This document shows, piece by piece, positions 6,391 to 11,109 of a DNA stretch of 11,109 nucleotides. The stretch is from NCBI GenBank assembly GCA_025997455.1, contig BNUP01000071.1, positions 1-11,109 on the forward strand, written 5' to 3'. The notes beneath the pieces were generated by a model. That model did not search any database, was not told the origin of the DNA, and saw nothing but the letters and a program-made list of their open reading frames with translations. The position numbers and the translations under genes are program-made. Every line of letters starts with the position of its first letter. Position 1 is the stretch's first letter. Origin of the DNA: Fibrobacterales bacterium (GTDB taxonomy: Bacteria > Fibrobacterota > Fibrobacteria > Fibrobacterales > Fibrobacteraceae).

Positions 6391-7008
6391 ATGCAAGTTC
6401 GTTTAACCATTGACGGGAAAGAATACGAAGGAAATCTGGCACAGGTGTTGCGGGTGGAGAGGCGTGAGGCTTTGACAAATTCACGGGAATTTTTAACCTT
6501 CAACGACAAGCGAGACGGGCGAAATTATAAATATGTGAAAATCGGGCGGCAATTTTGGATGGCACAGAATCTCAATTTTGAGGCGGAAGATTCCTTTTGC
6601 TACGATAATAACCCCGAACAGGGCGAACTTTACGGACGGTTGTATTCTTGGGCAACGGCACTTGGAGTTTGTCCGCTCGGATGGCATTTACCGACTTTGG
6701 CGGAGTGGCAGGAACTCGCGGATTTTAGCGGAGTGCAAACGGCGGCAACGGCTCTCAAATCGATTAGCGGTTGGGTTAGCGATTACGGCGGAACGGACGA
6801 TTACGGCTTTGCGGCTCTGCCTGCAGGTTATCGCTCGGAAGGGAGTAAAGAATTTCATTATCTCGGCAAGTTGGCGGGTTGGTGGTCGTCTTCCGATGTC
6901 TCGGCAGAAAAGGCGTTTAGCGTGCGGTTTCATTCAAGTGCAGGGCAAATTAGGAGTGATGAGTTTCACAAACTATCGGCATTTTCTGTAAGGTGTGTTA
7001 GGGATTGA
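6391..7008 (+). CDS. FISUCC-domain protein (Fibrobacter major paralogous domain)
   Basis: The protein has 205 residues. From about residue 36 it is a complete FISUCC domain: DGRNYKYVKIGRQFWMAQNL (42-61), CYDNN and YGRLYSWATA (70-90), CPLGWHLPTLAEW (94-106), DDYGFAALPAGYR (136-148), WWSSSD (164-169) and the end SVRCVRD. Cysteines at 70, 94 and 202 are at family-typical places. The domain is expanded in Fibrobacter and often sits on exported proteins; its biochemical role is not settled. Here the N-terminus (MQVRLTIDGKEYEGNLAQVLRVERR) has no signal peptide, which is unusual for the family, so the protein is probably cytoplasmic or exported by another route. A start farther upstream cannot be supported. 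The last 30 bases of the gene are repeated twice downstream in the following array. Confidence 0.85.
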   Translation: MQVRLTIDGKEYEGNLAQVLRVERREALTNSREFLTFNDKRDGRNYKYVKIGRQFWMAQNLNFEAEDSFCYDNNPEQGELYGRLYSWATALGVCPLGWHLPTLAEWQELADFSGVQTAATALKSISGWVSDYGGTDDYGFAALPAGYRSEGSKEFHYLGKLAGWWSSSDVSAEKAFSVRFHSSAGQIRSDEFHKLSAFSVRCVRD

Positions 7009-7022
7009 GGAGAAAATGCCGT

Positions 7023-7101
7023 CCCCCCCAACAGCCCTATGGGCGGAATAGTTGGGGGGAGGCGTAAGTCGCACTGTAAAAGTGCGACTTAGCAAGGGGG
7101 G
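7023..7101 (+). repeat. Element A copy 2
   Basis: Hairpin 1 has outer stem CCCCCCAAC/GTTGGGGGG with inner GCCC-TAT-GGGC. Hairpin 2 has AAGTCGCACT (7066-7075) and AGTGCGACTT (7081-7090) with a 5-base loop. This copy has one extra C (79 bp), which is tolerated here because it is outside genes. Confidence 0.9.
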
Positions 7102-7157
7102 AGTTATATAAATGCATTTTCTGTAAGGTGTGTTAGGGATTGAGGAGAAAATGCCGT

Positions 7158-7235
7158 CCCCCCAACAGCCCTGTGGGCGGAATAGTTGGGGGGAGGCGTA
7201 AGTCGCACTGTAAAAGTGCGACTTAGCAAGGGGGG
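7158..7235 (+). repeat. Element A copy 3
   Basis: Exact 78-bp core with the same stems as copy 2 (CCCCCCAAC/GTTGGGGGG and AAGTCGCACT/AGTGCGACTT). It differs from copy 2 only by the C-run length and one loop base (TGT for TAT). The near identity fits recent tandem duplication. Confidence 0.9.
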
Positions 7236-7288
7236 AGTTATATAAATGCATTTTCTGTAAGGTGCGTTAGGGATTGAGGAGAAAATGC

Positions 7289-7335
7289 GAGGGGGTGTTT
7301 TTTCAGGGAACGCGGTGTGGGCTGAGTGCACCCAA
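7289..7335 (+). repeat. Element A tail-like segment with 18-bp box
   Basis: Starting near 7287 with GCGAGGGGG and ending in CTGAGTGCACCC, this segment resembles the tail attached to the element A copy inside uvrA, read in reverse (10231-10196). AACGCGGTGTGGGCTGAG (7309-7326) is repeated exactly, inverted, at 10202-10219. It therefore looks like the remains of an extended element whose hairpins were lost. It lies 22-69 bp ahead of the uvrA start, so it could influence the uvrA leader. Confidence 0.6.
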
Positions 7336-7357
7336 AAAAATCTACCTTTTCTGCACA

Positions 7358-10300
7358 ATGTCAAATAATCTCGAAATTCGTAAGGCGGCGGAACACAATT
7401 TGCACGATATAGATATAAATTTGCCGCGCGATTCTTTTGTGGTAATTACGGGAGTGAGCGGGTCGGGGAAGAGCAGTTTGGCGTTTGATACGATTTTTGA
7501 GGAGGGGCAGCGGCGGTATATTGAGTCGCTTTCGCCTTATGCGAGGCAGTTTATAGGCACTATGAAACGACCAGATGCGGAGAGTATTCGGGGAATTTCA
7601 CCTACAATTTCCATAGACCAAAAGACGATTAACAGAAATCCGCGTTCGACGGTCGGAACTGTGGTTGAGATTTTTGACCATTACAGATTGTTGTTTGCAA
7701 GACTTGGGGTTCCGCATTGTCCGAAGTGCGGGGAGGAGATTAAGGCACAGACGGCGGAGCAAATTGCAGATTTAATTTTTGAAGATAAAGCGGGGCAGAA
7801 TGCGGTGTTGATGGCACTCATAATTAGGGAGAGAAAGGGAGAGTATAGAAAGGAAATTGCGAAGTTGCAGGAGAAGGGTTTTGCGAGAGTCAGGGTTGAT
7901 GGAGTTGTGTATGAACTCGGCGGAGTTGGAGTAAATGAAATTCCCGAACTCGCACGATATGAAAAGCATTCTATAGATGCGGTTATTGATAGGATTACAA
8001 TTGAGCCAAAAAATCGCACTCGGTTTATGGAGGGCTTGGAGCAGGCGTTTAAGATTAACGAAGACAGGTTGGTGTCTTTTTTGTTCGATGAAAAATATGT
8101 TGTGTATTCTGCGAATTTGGCGTGTGCTAAGTGCGGAATTTCCCTGCCTGAAATTGAGCCTCGGCTTTTTTCTTTTAACGATAAAAACGGTCAATGCCCA
8201 ACTTGCAAAGGACTTGGAAAATCTTATCAAATTGAAATTTCAAAATTGATAAATCCGGAACTTTCAATTGAAGGCGGTGCAATTTTGGCGAGCACTTCTG
8301 AAGGTCGGCTAATTTTTTCTAACCACGGACTTGGGGAGTATAAGGCTATTGCTCGGAAATTAAAATTTTCACTTGCGATCGCGTGGAAAGATTTACCAAA
8401 AAAATCTCAAGATGCAATTTTGTATGGTGACGGCGTTGTTAAGGGTATTGTTCCGATTTTGCAGGGACTTTGGGATCAGTGGCATATTTCGCTTTTGCAA
8501 AAATATATGCTTATCGAGGTGTGCGAGGAATGCAACGGAGAGCGAATTTGTGCGGCTGCACGAGCGATGAAGTTTAACGGAAAAGGCATTTCGGAAATTT
8601 CGGCAATGTCTATAGATAAATCGGTTGACTTTTTTAACAATATAAAATTGAGTGAAAAAGAAGAGAGAATCGGGCGGGAAATTTTTAGGGAGATTAGAGG
8701 GCGGCTTAAATTTATGCAGGAGGTAGGGCTTGGCTATCTCACACTGAACAGAGGTTCGGCGACTTTGAGCGGCGGAGAGGCGCAACGGATTAGGCTCGCG
8801 GGTCATGTGGGGGCGGGCTTGCAGGGCGTTTTGTATGTGCTCGATGAACCGAGTATAGGATTGCACGCAAGAGACAACGAGAAACTTTTGGATATTTTGG
8901 AAAAATTGCGGGCACAGGGAAATTCACTGATTGTTGTGGAGCACGATGAAGAGACTATGCTGCGTGCCGATTGCGTTGTGGATATTGGACCCGGTGCAGG
9001 CAGTGAGGGCGGTCATCTCGTCGCTATGGGGAGCGTGGATGATTTGTGTAAAAATGAAAATTCGCTGACGGGTGCGTATTTGAGCGGGAAAAAGAGAATT
9101 GAAATTCCTTTGGAGCGGGTGCCCGTTAATAAAGATACCGCTAAAATTCGCATTGTCGGAGCACGGGCAAATAACCTAAAAAATATCGATGTGGAAATTC
9201 CAGTCGGTAATGGACGGATTGCTTCGCCGGTGATTCGCAAAAATGGAGCGGCAGACGAGTCTTGTTCCGGCACGAGCGGCGTTGGAGTGTTCACGGCGGT
9301 TACGGGCGTGAGCGGTTCGGGAAAGAGTTCGCTTATAAATCACATTTTGAGAAAAGCACTTGCAAAGAAATTTTACAATGCTGGAGAAATTGCAGGCGAG
9401 CACGAGCGAATTGAAGGTTTGGGAAACATAGATAAAGTGATTGAGATAGATCAAAGCCCGATAGGCAGAACTCCGCGTTCAAATCCCGCGACTTATACAA
9501 AAGTTTTTGATGAGATAAGAAATTTATTTGCGAGTGTTCCCGACAGCAAAATTAAAGGTTATTCAAAGAGCAGATTCAGTTTTAATGTGGCAGGCGGAAG
9601 ATGCGAAAAATGCGGAGGGTCGGGCGTTCAGGAAATAGAAATGCAGATACTTCCGAATGTGCAAATTACCTGTGATGAGTGCGGCGGAAAACGATTTAAC
9701 GATGCGACTTTGAGTGTTTTTTTTAAGGGAAAAAATATTGCCGATGTGTTGGATTTAAGCATAAGCGATGCACTCGAATTTTTTATCGATTTACCGAAAA
9801 TTTCGAGACCTCTCGGCGTGCTAAAAGAAATTGGGCTCGGATATGTTAAGTTGGGGCAACCGAGCACAACGCTAAGCGGCGGTGAGGCACAAAGGATGAA
9901 AATTTCTACGGAGTTGCGCCGTTTGGGAACGGGAAAAACGCTTTATCTTCTCGATGAACCTACTACTGGTTTGCATTTTGAGGATATAAGAAAACTTTTG
10001 GAATGCTTAGAAAAATTAAAAGAACAGGGAAATTCGCTTGTTGTTATTGAGCATAATTTAGATGTGATAAAATGTGCCGATTGGGTTATAGATTTGGGAC
10101 CGGAGGCGGGTGAAAAGGGCGGGTATTTGGTTGCACAGGGAACTCCCGAACAAGTTGCAAAATGCAAAAAATCTCATACGGGAAAATTTTTAAGTGGGGC
10201 GCTCAGCCCACACCGCGTTTGCCATAAAGAACCCCCCTCGCTAAGTCCCGCTTTAACAGCGGGACTTATGCCTCCCCCCGTCTGTTCCGCCCGCAGGGCT

Positions 10301-11109
10301 GACGGGGGGAATGCGGTCTCCTTCTCCACCTCGCAAAACCTCAACATTCGCATAAACGGTGCGAGGAAACACAACTTAAAGAATATTTCCGTCAGCATTC
10401 CGCGGCATAAAATAACCTGCATAACCGGAGTGAGCGGAGCAGGGAAAAGTTCGCTTGCATTTGATACGCTTTTTGCGGAAGGGCAACGGAGATTTTTAGA
10501 ATCGCTTTCTACTTATGCACGGAGATTTTTGGGAAAAATAGACAGAGGTTCGGTAGATTCTATTCACGGACTTGCACCTGCCATAGCAATAGACCAACAA
10601 AGTTCTAGCAAAAGTCCGCGAAGCACGGTTGCAACGCTTACCGAAATTTATGATTACTTTCGCATAATGTGGGCGCGTTTGGGAGTTGCACACTGCCCCG
10701 AACACCCTTCGCAAAAATTGGAAAAATATTCCACGATAGAATTATTAAATTATTTATTGTCAAATAATTCGGGCGAGTTGGCACAAATTTATTCGGGTAA
10801 AAATATTTTAGACAGAGTTGTTTTAACGGAGAAAAATAAAAATCGCCTTTTAGACGATTTTGAAAAGGCATACCAAGAAAACAACGGCGAATTGGGAATA
10901 AAAATCGGCGACAGCAAATTCATAAAAAGTTATTTCAATTATTATGCTTGCCCAAAATGCGGATGGTCTTTTGAGCATGGTAGCGGGGGGAGGTTAAGCA
11001 ACGCAGATAATGCGTTGCGAACGAGGGGGGAGGAATTAAATAGCGTTAGCGTTCCCCCCGCCAGCCCTGAGGGCGAAAAAGGCGGGGGGAGGTTAAGCAA
11101 CGCAGATAA
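7358..11109 (+). CDS. uvrA: Tandem-duplicated excinuclease subunit UvrA (partial, C-terminus off window)
   Basis: At least 1250 residues are visible and the frame is open at the edge. Residues 1-945 form a full UvrA: Walker A1 GVSGSGKSS (32-40), UvrB-binding region with ERKGEYRKEI, CPTC at 280, an insertion domain of about 105 residues before CEEC at 389, signature LSGGEAQR (470-477), Walker B Asp496-Glu497, Walker A2 (650-658), CEKCGGSG, LSGGEAQR (839-846), and Asp866-Glu867 in LYLLDEPTTGLH. A second UvrA then begins near 990, with Walker A3 GVSGAGKSS (1024-1032), RSTVATLTEIYDYFR and CPKCGW. UvrA finds DNA damage and loads UvrB. Double-length UvrA with four ATPase sites is known from Chlamydia; a canonical UvrA works as a dimer of two-site subunits. 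Three inserts are of repeat-like origin: before Walker A2, in the linker (959-984), and after CPKCGWSFE. The start is set by the usual distance to Walker A. No Shine-Dalgarno sequence is seen. Confidence 0.93.
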   Translation, partial: MSNNLEIRKAAEHNLHDIDINLPRDSFVVITGVSGSGKSSLAFDTIFEEGQRRYIESLSPYARQFIGTMKRPDAESIRGISPTISIDQKTINRNPRSTVGTVVEIFDHYRLLFARLGVPHCPKCGEEIKAQTAEQIADLIFEDKAGQNAVLMALIIRERKGEYRKEIAKLQEKGFARVRVDGVVYELGGVGVNEIPELARYEKHSIDAVIDRITIEPKNRTRFMEGLEQAFKINEDRLVSFLFDEKYVVYSANLACAKCGISLPEIEPRLFSFNDKNGQCPTCKGLGKSYQIEISKLINPELSIEGGAILASTSEGRLIFSNHGLGEYKAIARKLKFSLAIAWKDLPKKSQDAILYGDGVVKGIVPILQGLWDQWHISLLQKYMLIEVCEECNGERICAAARAMKFNGKGISEISAMSIDKSVDFFNNIKLSEKEERIGREIFREIRGRLKFMQEVGLGYLTLNRGSATLSGGEAQRIRLAGHVGAGLQGVLYVLDEPSIGLHARDNEKLLDILEKLRAQGNSLIVVEHDEETMLRADCVVDIGPGAGSEGGHLVAMGSVDDLCKNENSLTGAYLSGKKRIEIPLERVPVNKDTAKIRIVGARANNLKNIDVEIPVGNGRIASPVIRKNGAADESCSGTSGVGVFTAVTGVSGSGKSSLINHILRKALAKKFYNAGEIAGEHERIEGLGNIDKVIEIDQSPIGRTPRSNPATYTKVFDEIRNLFASVPDSKIKGYSKSRFSFNVAGGRCEKCGGSGVQEIEMQILPNVQITCDECGGKRFNDATLSVFFKGKNIADVLDLSISDALEFFIDLPKISRPLGVLKEIGLGYVKLGQPSTTLSGGEAQRMKISTELRRLGTGKTLYLLDEPTTGLHFEDIRKLLECLEKLKEQGNSLVVIEHNLDVIKCADWVIDLGPEAGEKGGYLVAQGTPEQVAKCKKSHTGKFLSGALSPHRVCHKEPPSLSPALTAGLMPPPVCSARRADGGNAVSFSTSQNLNIRINGARKHNLKNISVSIPRHKITCITGVSGAGKSSLAFDTLFAEGQRRFLESLSTYARRFLGKIDRGSVDSIHGLAPAIAIDQQSSSKSPRSTVATLTEIYDYFRIMWARLGVAHCPEHPSQKLEKYSTIELLNYLLSNNSGELAQIYSGKNILDRVVLTEKNKNRLLDDFEKAYQENNGELGIKIGDSKFIKSYFNYYACPKCGWSFEHGSGGRLSNADNALRTRGEELNSVSVPPASPEGEKGGGRLSNAD
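9208..9289 (+). other. In-frame insert of about 27 residues ahead of Walker A2 of uvrA
   Basis: Canonical UvrA runs from the strand ending in PVG straight into FTxVTGVSGSGKSS. Here about 27 residues (from NGRIASPVIRKNG to SGVGV) separate the two. The DNA contains GGATTGCTTCGCCGG and CTTGTTCCGGCACGA, words that resemble common intergenic palindromic repeats of many bacteria; this resemblance is from memory and untested. It falls in a surface hairpin where extra residues could be tolerated. Confidence 0.5.
10196..10309 (-). repeat. Element A copy 4 with tail, in the linker between the two UvrA halves
   Basis: The 78-bp core is 10232-10309, inverted relative to the window and so in the same orientation relative to its gene as copy 1. 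Read on the minus strand, hairpin 1 has CCCCCCGTC/GACGGGGGG and hairpin 2 has AAGTCCCGCT/AGCGGGACTT. It encodes residues 959-984, 26 residues of which 21 match the block in the other uvrA gene (SPALTAGLMPPPV is shared exactly). The tail (10196-10231) carries the 18-bp box CTCAGCCCACACCGCGTT, the inverse of 7309-7326. Confidence 0.9.
10985..11109 (+). repeat. Element A variant, duplicated with a 99-bp period, inside uvrA (truncated by window)
   Basis: A first arm (10985-11030) has G run, AGGTTA, stem GCAACGCA/TGCGTTGC and a second G run. From 11054 a new unit starts with CCCCCCGCC/GGCGGGGGG around GCCC-TGA-GGGC, then repeats the G run and arm up to the edge. The two arms are 99 bp apart (33 codons). 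Orientation is opposite to copy 4 relative to the gene, and the encoded residues (GGRLSNADNALRTRGEE) differ. It lies just after CPKCGWSFE, before the expected zinc-module continuation. Confidence 0.85.

Larger units (their letters stand above)
6979..7288 (+). repeat. Tandem array: three 41-bp units alternating with two element A copies
   Basis: A 41-bp unit begins GCATTTTCT and ends in its complement AGAAAATGC. It occurs at 6979-7019, 7114-7154 and 7248-7288, differing at one base in the third copy. Periods are 135 and 134 bp; the 1-bp difference lies in a C run. Between the units lie two nearly identical element A copies plus a short AGTTATATAAAT tail. The first 41-bp unit covers the last codons and stop of the FISUCC gene, so the array arose by tandem duplication reaching from the coding end, or by insertion with a long duplicated target. 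The array may also end transcription ahead of uvrA. Confidence 0.9.

Noticed and set aside
6973..7364. Minus-strand open frames with repeated peptide units
   Set aside because: They are translations of the palindromic tandem array, overlap the end of the FISUCC gene, and have no start context or family resemblance.
8393..8866. Minus-strand open frame of 157 codons
   Set aside because: It is antisense to well-conserved UvrA sequence including the signature motif.

Overview
The window looks like a Gram-negative, AT-rich bacterium of Fibrobacterota type (Fibrobacter or a relative). The strongest clue is a full Fibrobacter succinogenes major paralogous (FISUCC) domain at 6391-7008. A MlaC-like periplasmic lipid carrier and a SurA/PrsA-type lipoprotein point to a double-membrane cell. 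The assignment is an inference; FISUCC domains also occur in Bacteroidota. Shine-Dalgarno sequences are weak or absent in front of most genes, so starts rest mainly on domain boundaries.

Layout: (1) 1-727, minus strand, partial: an HD-GYP-like protein whose HD motif is degenerate. (2) 872-3400, minus: a stand-alone, shortened UvrA paralogue that lacks the DNA-binding insertion domain and carries about 70 extra residues encoded by repeat DNA. (3) 3401-4058: no gene, but several structured repeats. (4) 4059-6142, plus: a SurA/PrsA-like lipoprotein without the isomerase domain, a MlaC-like protein, and a membrane protein overlapping MlaC by 4 bp. (5) 6391-7008: the FISUCC-domain protein. (6) 7009-7357: a repeat array built from the end of that gene plus a palindromic element. 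(7) 7358 to the window end: a giant tandem-duplicated UvrA (more than 1250 residues visible), cut by the window edge.

The most remarkable feature is a set of repeat families. Element A is a 78-bp core made of two hairpins between runs of six C or G. Its stems differ between copies but remain perfectly complementary. Two copies lie inside the two different uvrA-family genes in the same orientation and reading frame, each encoding a 26-residue block that is identical at 21 positions. A variant lies in the opposite orientation farther along the giant uvrA. Because 78 is a multiple of three, the core can enter genes without shifting frame. This recalls the Rickettsia palindromic elements but looks like a separate family. 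Element C is an intergenic structured repeat with conserved ends and variable hairpins inside; its two copies flank the SurA-like gene. Element B is a small GTAGGGGCG-type palindrome, found once inside the first uvrA and as a perfect 36-bp tandem pair in the intergenic region.

Functionally, the window combines nucleotide-excision-repair proteins, envelope proteins and a degenerate signalling domain. Nothing suggests one shared pathway. The repeats, not the genes, unite it. No rRNA, tRNA, transposase or CRISPR array was recognised.
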